A stretch of 64,000 nucleotides of DNA from Kutzneria sp035492655 (GTDB taxonomy: Bacteria > Actinomycetota > Actinomycetes > Mycobacteriales > Pseudonocardiaceae), in NCBI GenBank assembly GCA_035492655.1, contig DATJJB010000467.1, positions 21,945-85,944 on the forward strand, written 5' to 3'. Positions 1-9,329 of the stretch are shown here, in pieces. Position 1 is the stretch's first letter, and each line of letters starts with the position of its first letter. Below the pieces are notes generated by a model. The model searched no databases and was not told where the DNA came from. It saw nothing but the letters and a program-made list of their open reading frames with translations. The position numbers were made by a program, and so were the translations under genes.

Positions 1-1458
1 CACGTGCACGCCATCGCCGCGGCCGCAGCCATCAGGGCGGGGCTCGATTTCGACGCCACGGTGCCGGTGTGGCGTGGCTTCGCCGCACTGCCGACGCTGG
101 GCGTCGCCAACGTGGCGACGACATCGACCCATTCCGTGGCCAGGGTTCGGGTCCGAGACGGGCAGGTGACGATCAGCGCCACGAGCACTCGGCTGCGGTT
201 GCCGGCGGACCTGTCGACGGATGCCTCGGGCTGGTGGGGAATCCGGCGGCTCACCGTGCCGGCCGATGTGCCGCTGTCGGTGCGCCTCGACGACGTCGAC
301 CCGTATCGCGGTCTCTACGAACCGGTGCTGCCGCAACGACTCGATGACGACACCGTGACGACGTGGCAGTCACTGCTGTCACAGGCGTGGCCGGTGCTGG
401 TGGCCCGACTGCCCGAGCTGGCCGCGACGATGCCGGCCGGGCTGGACTCCCTGGTGCCTCGGCCGATGATCCCGTTCCGGCTGCCGAGCGCGTCCACCGG
501 CGAGGCGTTCGGCAGCGCGGTGGTGAGTCGGCCAGAGGACCCTCTGTCGTTGGCCGCCACCCTGGTGCACGAGTTCCAGCACATCCGGCTCAGCGGCCTG
601 CTGCACCTGGTGAATCTGCGTAGCGACGACCCCGAGGAGCGGATATACGCGCCGTGGCGGGACGATCCGCGCCCGCTTTCCGGTGCTCTGCAAGGGGTCT
701 ACGCCTTCTTCGGGGTTGCCGAGTTCTGGCGCTCGGTGCTGCGTGACGGCGACGAGTCCACGCGGCGTTGGGCCGCTTTCGAGTTCGCGCTGGCCCGTAC
801 CGCCACCTGGCGCACGGCGCGGACCCTGCGCCACGACCACGGGCTGACCGACGCCGGACGGCGTTTGCTCGACGGCGTGCTCGAGCGGCTGCGGCCGTGG
901 CAGGACGAGCCCGTGCCCGCCGCCGAGGTCGAACTCGCCGCCGCGGTGGCCGCCGACCACCGAGCCGTGTGGCGGATCCGGCACATGCGCCCGTCGCCCC
1001 GCACCGTCGCGGTGCTCGCCGCCGCCTGGGCGTCCGGCGAGCGGCATCCGGCAAGCATCGATCTCGCCGGCAGCACCGGCCCGACCCCCGTGCCCGATGG
1101 TGCGTGGTCACCCGCACGCACCGACATGATCCGCCTCGGCCTCACCATTGACCCCGGTGACCGCGCCGCCGCGTGGGCGGCCGTCCCCGAGGCCACCCCC
1201 GCCGACATCGCCTACGTCTCCGAGCACTACGCCGAGGCCATCGACCGCAACCGGGCTCAACTGGCCATCGAGCCCGACCACGCGAGCGCCTGGGTCGGCC
1301 TGGGCTTGGCGTGCCGTGGTTACGGCCGAAGCGCCGCCGGCCGGGCCTTGTTGGCACGCCCCGAACTCGTGCGCGCCGTGCACCGCCGCCTCCGTGCGAC
1401 TGGTGAAGCGCCTGATCCCGTGCGGCTCGCGGACTGGATCGGCCGAATCGTGAACTAG
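1..1458 (+). CDS. aKG-HExxH-type peptide beta-hydroxylase (5'-truncated by window edge)
   Basis: The reading frame is open to the first base, so the true start lies upstream of the window; the first GTG at 4 is internal. The visible 485 residues carry an HEFQH motif (bases 568-582), the HExxH signature of the family first annotated as putative peptide-modification proteins and later described as alpha-ketoglutarate-dependent beta-hydroxylases acting on ribosomal peptides. The rest of the domain fits: an Asp/Glu-rich stretch 15-30 residues after HExxH and a C-terminal helical, TPR-like tail. Such genes often sit next to radical-SAM (FxsB-type) or lanthipeptide genes; the partner here must be upstream. 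Family assignment is fairly firm; substrate unknown. Confidence 0.8.
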   Translation, partial: HVHAIAAAAAIRAGLDFDATVPVWRGFAALPTLGVANVATTSTHSVARVRVRDGQVTISATSTRLRLPADLSTDASGWWGIRRLTVPADVPLSVRLDDVDPYRGLYEPVLPQRLDDDTVTTWQSLLSQAWPVLVARLPELAATMPAGLDSLVPRPMIPFRLPSASTGEAFGSAVVSRPEDPLSLAATLVHEFQHIRLSGLLHLVNLRSDDPEERIYAPWRDDPRPLSGALQGVYAFFGVAEFWRSVLRDGDESTRRWAAFEFALARTATWRTARTLRHDHGLTDAGRRLLDGVLERLRPWQDEPVPAAEVELAAAVAADHRAVWRIRHMRPSPRTVAVLAAAWASGERHPASIDLAGSTGPTPVPDGAWSPARTDMIRLGLTIDPGDRAAAWAAVPEATPADIAYVSEHYAEAIDRNRAQLAIEPDHASAWVGLGLACRGYGRSAAGRALLARPELVRAVHRRLRATGEAPDPVRLADWIGRIVN

Positions 1459-1813
1459 TGATCGGGGCTGGAAGTTCGTCGGAGGTGATCATGCCACCGT
1501 CAGCGGGCGGGGCGCGTGGCGGTCATGACGGCCGATTCGGGCGAGCAACTGGTTGCGGTCGTCGCGGGCGAAAGGTCCAGGCGAAGCGGCAAGCCACACG
1601 GGCATGGTGCATGTCGTAGGCGGCGAAGCCACGATGACTACGACAACTCGATCCTGTCCAGCGGCTACCCTTTAGGCACGCCACAAGAGGCACTCGACTG
1701 CGCGTGCGGCCTCTATCTCAACGACGCCAAAGCGTGGCTACGACCCCCGACGAACTAACGGGCGAGACCGCTAGTCGGGTATCTGTCCTTCGCCCCGTCA
1801 TTGATCGAACCTT

Positions 1814-1985
1814 CTAGGCTTGATGCAGATTGGCGCGGATGATCTTAAACGGAGGATGGTCGCGGTCGAGGACGCGCTCAGCGTCTGCCGTGTCGGCTTC
1901 ACGCAAAGCGATCGCTTGGTCAAAATCTGCCTACCGCTTCATAGGCGCCGGCGAGGTTGCTTCGGGAGGTCAACCGGGATTCTGC
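1814..1985 (-). pseudogene. Frameshifted TPR-protein remnant
   Basis: Read on the minus strand, the segment encodes the start of a kinesin-light-chain-type TPR (LTSRSNLAGAYEAVGRF), then, after a one-base frame change near 1921, the rest of the same repeat (DQAIALREADTADAERVLD followed by RDHPP) and a few residues of the next repeat before a TAG at 1814-1816. The two halves match the A- and B-helix of one TPR, so this is a broken gene end, not chance. It lies 360 bases past an HExxH peptide-hydroxylase gene; FxSxx-COOH peptide systems combine such enzymes with TPR proteins, so it may be what is left of that partner (inference). Confidence 0.6.
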
Positions 1986-2304
1986 TCGTCGAAGTTCAGT
2001 TGGTCATAGGCCTCGAGCAGCTCGCGTCGGAGAAGGGCGTGGAGTTCGCCATCTGTCAGATGGTTGTCTGGGCAAAGCTGGCGAGGGTCCACGCTTCGCG
2101 CTGGTCGACCGTCCGGGGAGTCGGTCATCCCACCCTTGGTCTGAATGGAGCGTGTCTGGCTCACCCGTGAGTGTGCGTGCGGGTCGGCGGGAATGTTCTT
2201 TTTGCGCGTAATTGCCGTTCTGTCCGTAGGTACAGCGCCCCGTGTGTGTTGGGAGTGCCGATGGTGGCATCGGATCGGCCGATGGGCGTATTGTGGGAAT
2301 GTAT

Positions 2305-2318
2305 TTCACAAGTGTGAA
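2305..2318. promoter_or_regulatory. 14-bp palindrome upstream of the synthetase operon
   Basis: TTCACAAGTGTGAA is a perfect inverted repeat (6-bp arms, AG centre) in the A+T-richer leader, about 350 bases before the synthetase start. It could be an operator for a dimeric regulator; no regulator gene adjoins it. Confidence 0.3.
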
Positions 2319-2669
2319 CACTGATTGTGCGCAGGATGGTCGCATGTCTTTTCTGTTGGAGACCTTCGGCATGTGGCCGATAGGTGTTTCTATTTGTGCT
2401 TGGTAAATTGTTTCGAGGGCAAGTAATTGGCTTTTCGGTGTACGTTGAATGTACGGACGTGGTCGTCCGAACGGTCGCACGATCGGCCGTTGGTTGACGT
2501 GGCGTCATTGCTGTCACCGTAACGGACCTGTACTTCCGCATAGCTTCCCCATATCTTTGTCCGCGTCGCCAGTGGGATGTGTCGGGGTCCCGCCTTCTGT
2601 GCATTCGCCCTTCTGTTGGGCGCTGAATTGTCGGAATTGTGCAGCGGATCATCCGTTTCGGAGGGGAAT

Positions 2670-5600
2670 ATGGTCGGGATTTCCGAGCGCGCGCGGGTGC
2701 TGAGACCCGACGCGAGCGGGGTGCGCTGGCGCCACGGCGAGCGCCTGGACCACCTGTTCGAGCAGTGCTGTGACCGCACGCCGGACCGGCTCGCGGTCGA
2801 CGCCGGCGACGTCCGGCTGACCTACCGGAGCCTCGACGCGCGGGCCAACCGGCTCGCTCGCCATCTGCTGGCCAACGGTGTGCGGCCCGGCGACCGGGTC
2901 GGCCTGCTGTTCGACGACCCGGTGCAGACCTACGTCGGCATGGTGGCCGTGCTCAAGGCGAACGCGGTGTACGTGCCGCTGGACGTGGCGTTCCCGGACG
3001 ACAGGATCGCTTACATCGCCGGGGATGCCGGGATCCGGGTAGCGCTCACGTTGCCACATTTGCGAGACCGGCTCGGTGACGTCGAGCCGCTGTGCGTGGA
3101 CGTGGCTTTGGCGCGGACCGCCGAAGTGGACGGACAACGGCTTACTCCCGCAGAGAAGGGAGAACCGGTCGACGAACTCTGCTACATCATCTACACGTCG
3201 GGCTCCACCGGCCGGCCCAAAGGGGTCGCGGTGGAGCACGCGAGCATCTGCAACTTCGTCCGTGTCGCGGCGGAGGTCTACGGCATCGTCCCGGCCGACC
3301 GCGTCTACCAGGGCATGACGATCGCCTTCGACTTCTCGGTCGAGGAGATCTGGGTGCCGTGGATGTCCGGCGCGACCCTGGTGCCCAAGCCCGGCGGCGC
3401 CGGCCTGATCGGCCGCGAGCTGGGAGAGTTCCTGCGGGACAACGCGGTCACCGCGCTGTGCTGCGTGCCGACACTGCTGGCCACGCTGGACGAGGACCTG
3501 CCCGGCCTGAGATTCCTGTTGGTGTCGGGCGAACCGTGCCCCCGGGATCTCGTCGCCCGCTGGCACCGGCCCGATCGCCGCTTCCTCAACGTCTACGGGC
3601 CGACCGAGGCAACCGTGACGGCCACCTGGACCACGGTGGATCCCGACCAGCCGGTGACCATCGGCGTGCCGCTGCCCACCTACGCGGTGGTGATACTCGA
3701 CCCCGAGGCGAATCGGGCGGTCGGCCCGGGCGAGATCGGGGAGATCGGCATCGCCGGCATCGGGCTGGCCCGCGGTTACCTGAACCGCGACGATCTGACC
3801 GACCGGGCGTTCGTCCGGGATTTCCTCGGCATCGAGCACAATCCCTCCGGCCGCATATACCGCACCGGTGACCTCGGCCGGGTGGACGGGCGGGGGCGCA
3901 TCGAATACCTGGGCCGTATCGACACCCAGGTCAAGATTCGCGGCTACCGGGTGGAACTGACCGAGATCGAGTCGGTGCTGCTGCGGGCGCCGGGCGTCGC
4001 CCAGGCGGTCGTGGACACCTACGAGCCCGAGCCGGGCCTCGTCGAGCTGGTCGGCTACTACAGCCTGCGGGCGGGTGCGCCGGCGGCGGACCGGGAGGAC
4101 ATCCTGGCGCGGCTGCGTGCGCACCTGCCCGCCTACATGGTGCCGGCCTACCTGGAATGCCTCGACGCCATCCCGATGACGCCGAGCAACAAGGCGGACC
4201 GCAAGAACCTGCCGCCGCCGGCCGGACCGCGGAGCCTTGTCGCCGCGCGTGACCACGTGGCGCCGGCGACGGACGCCGAACGCGTGCTGGCCGACGTACT
4301 GGCGGAGGTTCTGCACGTGGAACAGGTCTCGGTGGACAGCGACTTCTTCGCCGACCTCAGTGCCAACTCCCTGCTGATGTCGAGGTTCTGCGCGCGGGCG
4401 CGCGAACATCCCGCCCTGCCGGCGATCGCCATGCGTCAGGTGTACCTCAACCCGACCGTCCGGGCGCTGGCCGCGGTGCTGCCCGCCGGGCCCGAAACCG
4501 CGCCGCCCACCGAGGAACCGACCGTCGAGCCGATCGCGACCTGGCGGTACGTGCTCTGCGGCGCGCTGCAGGCCCTGATCTTCCTCGGCTACCTCTACTT
4601 CTACGCCCTGGTCGCGGACATCGGGATCGGCTGGATCCTGTCCGCCGGCTCGCTGGTCGACGCGTATCTGCGCTCGGTGGCCTTCGGCGGCGCCGGTTTC
4701 GCGGCCGTGTGCGCGCTCCCGGTGCTGCTGAAGTGGCTGCTGGTCGGTCGCTGGCGGGAGCGGTCCTTCCCGGTGTGGAGCCTGGCCTATGTCCGCTTCT
4801 GGACGGTCGCGACGCTGATCCGGCTCAACCCGATGCGACTGTTCGTCGGCTCTCCGCTCTACCCGGCCTACCTGCGGCTGCTCGGCGCGAAGATCGGGCG
4901 GGGCACGGTCATCCTCTCCCACAACGTGCCGGTGTGCACCGACCTGCTGACCGTCGGCGCCGGTTCGGTGATCCGCAAGGACACGTACTTCACCTGCTAC
5001 CGGGCCGTCGCCGGCCGGATCCGCACCGGACCCGTGACCCTGGGCCGGGAGACGTTCGTCGGCGAGGCCACCACCCTGGACATCGGCACCTCGATGGGCG
5101 ACCGGTCGCAGCTCGGCCACGCGTCCTGTCTGCACCCCGGAACTTCCGTTCCCGACGGCGAGTCATGGCACGGTTCGCCGGCGCAACCGACCACGGTGGA
5201 CCATCGGGCGGCCTGTGTGGCACGGCGACGTCGCTGGAGCCGGGCCAGGTTCAGCGCGACGCAACTGCTCACCATGATGGGCTTCACCATCCCCCTGGTG
5301 CTGCTGGCCGGCACCCTCGTCGACAGCTGGTTGACCGGCGGGTTGCCCGTCGACGAGTCGAACCCGGGGTTCTACGAGGACGAGCTCGGCCTCACCGGCG
5401 CGCTGTACTTCGGGACCGTCGTGATCGGACTGGCCCTCGTGTGCACGCTGCCCCGGCTGCTCGCCCTGTTCGTGCGCCCCGACCGGTGCTACCCGCTCTA
5501 CGGGCCGCGCTACTCGATGCAGCGGGCGATCACCCGGTTCACCAACAGCCGCACCTTCACCTACCTGTTCGGCGACAGCTCCTACATCGTGCACTACCTG

Positions 5601-6662
5601 CGGCTGCTGGGATACGACCTCGGCGAGGTCGAGCAGACCGGGTCGAACTTCGGGGTCGAGATCAAGCACGAGTCGCCCTTCGTCAGCGCCGTTGGCGCCG
5701 GAACCATCGTGTCCGACGGCCTGTCGCTGCTCAACGTCGAGTACTCGGACACCGCCTTCCGGGTGCGCCGGGCGGCCGTGGGCCCGCGGAACTTCCTCGG
5801 CAACAACATCGTCTATCCGCCCGGCGGGCGCACCGGCGACAACTGCCTGCTGGCGACCAAGGTCATGATCCCGCTGGACGGCGAGATCCGGGGGAACACC
5901 GGCCTGCTGGGCTCGCCGTCCTTCCCGATCCCGCGGTCGGTCGCCCGCGACGCCGGGTTCGACGACGTCGGCCACGGCGCCGGATCGCGGCGGCTGGCGG
6001 CGAAGAACCGGCACAACACGGTGACCCTGGCGCTGTTCCTGCTCAGCCGGTGGGGCGACGTGTTCGGCGTCGCCGTGATCAACCTGATCGCCATCGCCCT
6101 GTACCCCCGCTTCGGCACGCCGGCCACCGCGGCCGGACTGCTGGCCGCCTTCCTGTTCGTGGCCGGCTACGGCGTTCTCGTGGAACGCGCGGCGCAGGGT
6201 TTTCGGGCCCTGCGGCCGCGGTTCTGCTCGATCTACGACCGGACGTTCTGGCGGCACGAGCGGTTCTGGAAACACAGCGCCGGGCGCTATCTCGCCCTGT
6301 TCAACGGAACCCCGTTCAAGAACCTGCTGTGGCGCCTGCTCGGTGTCCACATCGGACGCCGGGTCTTCGACGACGGCTGTGCCATCCCGGAGAAGACGCT
6401 GGTCGCGATCGGCGACGACACCGTGCTCAACATCGGCAGTGTGATCCAGTGCCATTCGTTGGAGGACGGCGTCTTCAAGTCCGACCGCACCACGATCGGC
6501 GCCGGCTGCACCGTCGGCACCGCCGCGTTCGTGCACTACGGCGTCACCATGGGCGACCACTCGGGGCTCGACGCCGACGCCTTCCTGATGAAGGGCAGCG
6601 AACTCGCCCCGCGCACGCGGTGGCGGGGCAATCCCGCCACGGAAATCTCATCCACCACGTGA
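2670..6662 (+). CDS. Pls/PosA-type polyamino-acid synthetase (A-T-membrane-tandem LbH domains), likely poly-diaminobutyrate synthetase
   Basis: Single-module NRPS-like membrane enzyme of the epsilon-polylysine synthetase (Pls) family, 1330 aa against about 1320 for Pls. The ATG at 2670 follows GAGGGG; the frame is open 31 codons further up but without a site. Adenylation motifs run A3 YTSGSTGRPKG (about 172), A4 FDFSVEE, A5 NVYGPTEA (about 307), A7 YRTGDLG, A8 around 414, A10 NKADRK (about 507). The carrier motif DFFADLSANSLL places the pantetheine Ser near 566. Then come about six membrane segments interleaved with three left-handed beta-helix-like domains, the part that elongates the chain in Pls enzymes. 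A Glu follows the binding-pocket Asp by four residues, consistent with a basic side chain. With Dab-making genes immediately downstream, L-Dab is the likely monomer. Confidence 0.85.
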   Translation: MVGISERARVLRPDASGVRWRHGERLDHLFEQCCDRTPDRLAVDAGDVRLTYRSLDARANRLARHLLANGVRPGDRVGLLFDDPVQTYVGMVAVLKANAVYVPLDVAFPDDRIAYIAGDAGIRVALTLPHLRDRLGDVEPLCVDVALARTAEVDGQRLTPAEKGEPVDELCYIIYTSGSTGRPKGVAVEHASICNFVRVAAEVYGIVPADRVYQGMTIAFDFSVEEIWVPWMSGATLVPKPGGAGLIGRELGEFLRDNAVTALCCVPTLLATLDEDLPGLRFLLVSGEPCPRDLVARWHRPDRRFLNVYGPTEATVTATWTTVDPDQPVTIGVPLPTYAVVILDPEANRAVGPGEIGEIGIAGIGLARGYLNRDDLTDRAFVRDFLGIEHNPSGRIYRTGDLGRVDGRGRIEYLGRIDTQVKIRGYRVELTEIESVLLRAPGVAQAVVDTYEPEPGLVELVGYYSLRAGAPAADREDILARLRAHLPAYMVPAYLECLDAIPMTPSNKADRKNLPPPAGPRSLVAARDHVAPATDAERVLADVLAEVLHVEQVSVDSDFFADLSANSLLMSRFCARAREHPALPAIAMRQVYLNPTVRALAAVLPAGPETAPPTEEPTVEPIATWRYVLCGALQALIFLGYLYFYALVADIGIGWILSAGSLVDAYLRSVAFGGAGFAAVCALPVLLKWLLVGRWRERSFPVWSLAYVRFWTVATLIRLNPMRLFVGSPLYPAYLRLLGAKIGRGTVILSHNVPVCTDLLTVGAGSVIRKDTYFTCYRAVAGRIRTGPVTLGRETFVGEATTLDIGTSMGDRSQLGHASCLHPGTSVPDGESWHGSPAQPTTVDHRAACVARRRRWSRARFSATQLLTMMGFTIPLVLLAGTLVDSWLTGGLPVDESNPGFYEDELGLTGALYFGTVVIGLALVCTLPRLLALFVRPDRCYPLYGPRYSMQRAITRFTNSRTFTYLFGDSSYIVHYLRLLGYDLGEVEQTGSNFGVEIKHESPFVSAVGAGTIVSDGLSLLNVEYSDTAFRVRRAAVGPRNFLGNNIVYPPGGRTGDNCLLATKVMIPLDGEIRGNTGLLGSPSFPIPRSVARDAGFDDVGHGAGSRRLAAKNRHNTVTLALFLLSRWGDVFGVAVINLIAIALYPRFGTPATAAGLLAAFLFVAGYGVLVERAAQGFRALRPRFCSIYDRTFWRHERFWKHSAGRYLALFNGTPFKNLLWRLLGVHIGRRVFDDGCAIPEKTLVAIGDDTVLNIGSVIQCHSLEDGVFKSDRTTIGAGCTVGTAAFVHYGVTMGDHSGLDADAFLMKGSELAPRTRWRGNPATEISSTT

Positions 6663-6677
6663 AGCCTGGAGTTTCAA

Positions 6678-8054
6678 ATGACCGCCGCACCTCCACTGGA
6701 CCTGATCACCGCACCGTACGTCGCCACGGACCTGCCCGGCGCTCGCTCCATGGAGTACCTGCGCCGGCAGCAACGCACCGAGTCCAACGCCCGGTCGTAT
6801 CCCCGAAGGCTGCCCATCGCCGTCCAGGACGGTTTGGGCAGCTACCTGCGTGACGTCGACGGCAACGTCTTCATCGACTTCCTCGCCGGCGCGGGCGTGC
6901 TCTCGTTGGGGCACAATCATCCCGAGCTGGTGCGGGTGATGATCGACCAGCTCGGCCGGCTCACCCACGGCCTGGACTTCCCGACGCCGGCCAAGGACGC
7001 CTTCGTGGCGGCGCAGCTGTCCATGCTGCCGCCCCGGCTGCGCTCGCGGATGAGACTGCACTTCTGCGGCCCCACCGGCGCGAACGCGGTGGACGCCGCG
7101 GTGAAGTTGTGCAAGACCGCGACGGGACGCGGCGACGTCGTGACGTTCCAGGGCGGCTTTCACGGCAGCACCCACGCGGCGATGGCGATGACCGGGTTGG
7201 TGGCGCAGAAACGCCCGGTCGCCAACGGCATGCCCGGAGTGCACTTCCTGCCGTACTCCTACTGCGGGCGCTGCCCGATGGGCTTGTCGCCGAGCAGCTG
7301 CGCCATCAACTGCGTGGCGTACCTGGAGCGCACGCTCACCGACCCGAACGGGGGCATCCCCCTGCCCGCCGCCGTCGTGGTGGAGCTGGTGCAGGGCGAG
7401 GGCGGCGTGATTCCGGCGCATCCCGACTTCGTGCGCAGGCTGCGCGCGCTGACCGCCGAGTTGGACATCCCGCTGGTGGTGGACGAGGTGCAGACCGGGT
7501 GCGGGCGCACCGGAACGTGGTTCGCCTTCGAGCGCTACGGCATCGAGCCGGACGTGATCGTGGCGTCCAAGGCGCTCAGCGGCGTGGGTGTGCCGGTGGC
7601 TCTGATCATGTACGACGAGCGGCTGGACACCTGGGCCCCCGGCGCGCACACGGGGACGTTCCGCGGCAACCAGTTGGCCTTCGCCACCGGCACGGAGGCG
7701 ATCCGGATCATCCGGCGCGACGACGTGCTCGGCAACGTGACGCGGCGCGGCGCGCAGATCGCCGGCCGGCTGGCGGAGATCGCGCGCCACCCGTGGGTGC
7801 GGGAGGTGCGCGGCGTCGGGCTGATGTGGGGCGTGGAGCTGGCCGATCCCGCGAACGGCACACCGGCCGCCGAACTGGCCCGCGCGGTCCAGACCCGGGC
7901 GCTGCGGCGCGGCCTGATCTTGGAGCTCGGTGGGCGGAGTGACTGCGTGGTGCGGATGCTGCCGCCGCTGAACGTCACCGCCGCGGTCGTCGACCTGGCC
8001 TGCGACATCCTCGTCGAGACGATCGTGGAGTCGGCGCCGGCGGGTGAGCGCTGA
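6678..8054 (+). CDS. Diaminobutyrate--2-oxoglutarate aminotransferase
   Basis: PLP-dependent class III aminotransferase, 458 aa, expected to convert L-aspartate 4-semialdehyde and glutamate to L-2,4-diaminobutyrate. The PLP lysine is K298 in VASKALSG; the preceding VVDEVQTGCGRTG block contains the cofactor-binding Asp. A Cys-rich insertion (YCGRCPMG near 195-205) and the N-terminal region resemble Dab aminotransferases more than ectoine EctB. ATG at 6678 is preceded by GGAG and lies 15 bases after the synthetase stop, so the two are co-transcribed. Its product is the probable monomer for the synthetase. No ectoine synthase or acetyltransferase is present, which argues against an ectoine pathway. 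Confidence 0.85.
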   Translation: MTAAPPLDLITAPYVATDLPGARSMEYLRRQQRTESNARSYPRRLPIAVQDGLGSYLRDVDGNVFIDFLAGAGVLSLGHNHPELVRVMIDQLGRLTHGLDFPTPAKDAFVAAQLSMLPPRLRSRMRLHFCGPTGANAVDAAVKLCKTATGRGDVVTFQGGFHGSTHAAMAMTGLVAQKRPVANGMPGVHFLPYSYCGRCPMGLSPSSCAINCVAYLERTLTDPNGGIPLPAAVVVELVQGEGGVIPAHPDFVRRLRALTAELDIPLVVDEVQTGCGRTGTWFAFERYGIEPDVIVASKALSGVGVPVALIMYDERLDTWAPGAHTGTFRGNQLAFATGTEAIRIIRRDDVLGNVTRRGAQIAGRLAEIARHPWVREVRGVGLMWGVELADPANGTPAAELARAVQTRALRRGLILELGGRSDCVVRMLPPLNVTAAVVDLACDILVETIVESAPAGER

Positions 8055-8055
8055 C

Positions 8056-9285
8056 ATGGCGCTGGTCGTGCAGAAGTACGGCGGCACCTCGGTGGGCACC
8101 GCGGAGCGGATCAAGCGCGTCGCCGGCCGGGTGTTGGCGGCCCGGCAGGCCGGGCACGACGTGGTGGTGGTCGCCTCGGCCATGGGCGGCACCACCGACG
8201 AGCTGATCGACCTGGCCCACCAGGTGTGCGTGGCGCCGCCGTCGGCCCGCGAGCTGGACATGCTGCTCACCTCGGGGGAACGCATCGCCAACGCGCTGCT
8301 CGCCATGGCGCTGACCGACCTCGGCTGCCCCGCGTGCTCCCTGTCCGGTGAGCAGGCCGGAGTTCTGACCACATCCGTGCACGGCCGGGCGCGGATCGTG
8401 GACGTGCTGCCCGAACGAGTGCGCGCCGAACTGGACCGCGGGCGAGTCGTGGTCGTCGCCGGCTTCCAGGGCGTCGACCCGGACAGCAGCGACGTGACGA
8501 CCCTGGGCCGAGGTGGTTCGGACACGACCGCGGTGGCGATGGCGGCCGCGCTGGGCGCCGACGTGTGCGAGATCTACACCGACGTCGACGGGGTGTGCAC
8601 GGCCGATCCACGGATCGTGCCCGAGGCCCGCCTGCTGGCCCAGGTGTCCTATGAGGACATGGTGGAGCTGGCTTCCAGCGGGGCCAGGGTGCTCATGCCG
8701 CGGTCCGTGGGCTACGCCCGGCGGCACGGTGTGCCGATGCACATCCGCTCGTCGTTCACCTCGGCCCGCGGCACGACGGTCCTGGCGTCGACGGAGAGCA
8801 CCTCCATGGAACAGCACGTGATCACCGGTGTCGCGCACGCCAGCGCCGAGGCGAAGGTCGTGGTCGTCGGCGTGCCCGACGAGCCGGCCCGCACGGCCCG
8901 CGCCCTACGCGCGCTGGCTGACGTCCAGGTCGAGGTGGACATCATCGTGCAGAACGCCTCCCCGGTCGGCGGCCGCGTCGACCTGACCTTCACCCTGCCC
9001 CGCGGCGACCGGGTGGTCGCCGTCGCCGCGTTGCGGGCCGCCCGGGAGGCGATCGGGTTCGACGACCTCCGCTACGACGACCGCGTGGGCAAGGTGTCGT
9101 TGGTGGGGGCCGGAATGCGTGGTGATCCGAACGTGGCGGCGACGTTCTGCGAGGCGCTCGCCGGTGTCGGCCTGAGCCTGGAGATCATGTCCGCCTCGGA
9201 GTCCAGGATGTCGGCGGTGTGCCGGGAGAACCAGGTGGAGGACGCGGTGCGCGCCCTGCACGAGGCGTTCGAACTGGCGCGTTGA
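8056..9285 (+). CDS. Aspartokinase, pathway-dedicated copy with altered ACT domain
   Basis: Catalyses phosphorylation of aspartate, first step toward aspartate semialdehyde. N-terminal kinase motif KYGGTS (K7), TLGRGGSDT nucleotide site and two C-terminal ACT domains are intact; 409 aa is usual for the alpha-type enzyme. I chose ATG 8056 (family N-terminus MALVVQKYGGTS, GGTGAG eight bases before) over the GTG at 8044. By hand alignment with Corynebacterium LysC, residue T280 occupies the A279 position and V308 the T308 position, both known sites of lysine/threonine-insensitive mutations, and there is a one-residue deletion between. This suggests weak feedback control, fitting a copy that feeds Dab polymer synthesis. 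No aspartate-semialdehyde dehydrogenase gene follows. Confidence 0.88.
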   Translation: MALVVQKYGGTSVGTAERIKRVAGRVLAARQAGHDVVVVASAMGGTTDELIDLAHQVCVAPPSARELDMLLTSGERIANALLAMALTDLGCPACSLSGEQAGVLTTSVHGRARIVDVLPERVRAELDRGRVVVVAGFQGVDPDSSDVTTLGRGGSDTTAVAMAAALGADVCEIYTDVDGVCTADPRIVPEARLLAQVSYEDMVELASSGARVLMPRSVGYARRHGVPMHIRSSFTSARGTTVLASTESTSMEQHVITGVAHASAEAKVVVVGVPDEPARTARALRALADVQVEVDIIVQNASPVGGRVDLTFTLPRGDRVVAVAALRAAREAIGFDDLRYDDRVGKVSLVGAGMRGDPNVAATFCEALAGVGLSLEIMSASESRMSAVCRENQVEDAVRALHEAFELAR

Positions 9286-9292
9286 CGCCGAT

Positions 9293-9320
9293 GCCGGCCC
9301 GACCCGGGGGGCGGGCCGGC
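9293..9320. terminator. Bidirectional hairpin between convergent genes
   Basis: GCCGGCCCG and CGGGCCGGC form a perfect 9-bp stem in the 44-base gap between the aspartokinase stop and the stop of the amylase-family gene on the other strand. No T-tract follows, as is common in high-G+C actinomycetes. Confidence 0.65.
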
Positions 9321-9329
9321 GGGCCCTCG

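Larger units (their letters stand above)
1459..2669. other. 1.2-kb stretch without an intact gene
   Basis: No open frame here has convincing length, codon bias and start. Bases 1489-1760 read on the minus strand give coding-like fragments broken by frameshifts; 1814-1985 holds a TPR remnant (listed separately). From about 2200 to 2640 the base composition drops well below the surrounding G+C, as expected of a promoter and leader for the synthetase gene at 2670. I see no tRNA or inverted-repeat-bounded element. Confidence 0.6.

Noticed and set aside
1516..1758. 80-codon plus-strand frame as a small gene
   Set aside because: No ribosome site or domain; the minus strand shows coding-like but frameshifted fragments over the same bases, so the stretch is degenerate.
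2649..5135. Long minus-strand frame opposite the polyamino-acid synthetase
   Set aside because: Shadow of the high-G+C synthetase gene; sequence is Arg/Gly/His-rich without any domain, while the plus strand shows all adenylation motifs.
6678..9285. Ectoine biosynthesis (aminotransferase plus aspartokinase)
   Set aside because: No ectA, ectC or ectD homologue is present and a Pls-type synthetase is the first gene, so Dab is more likely used for a polymer.
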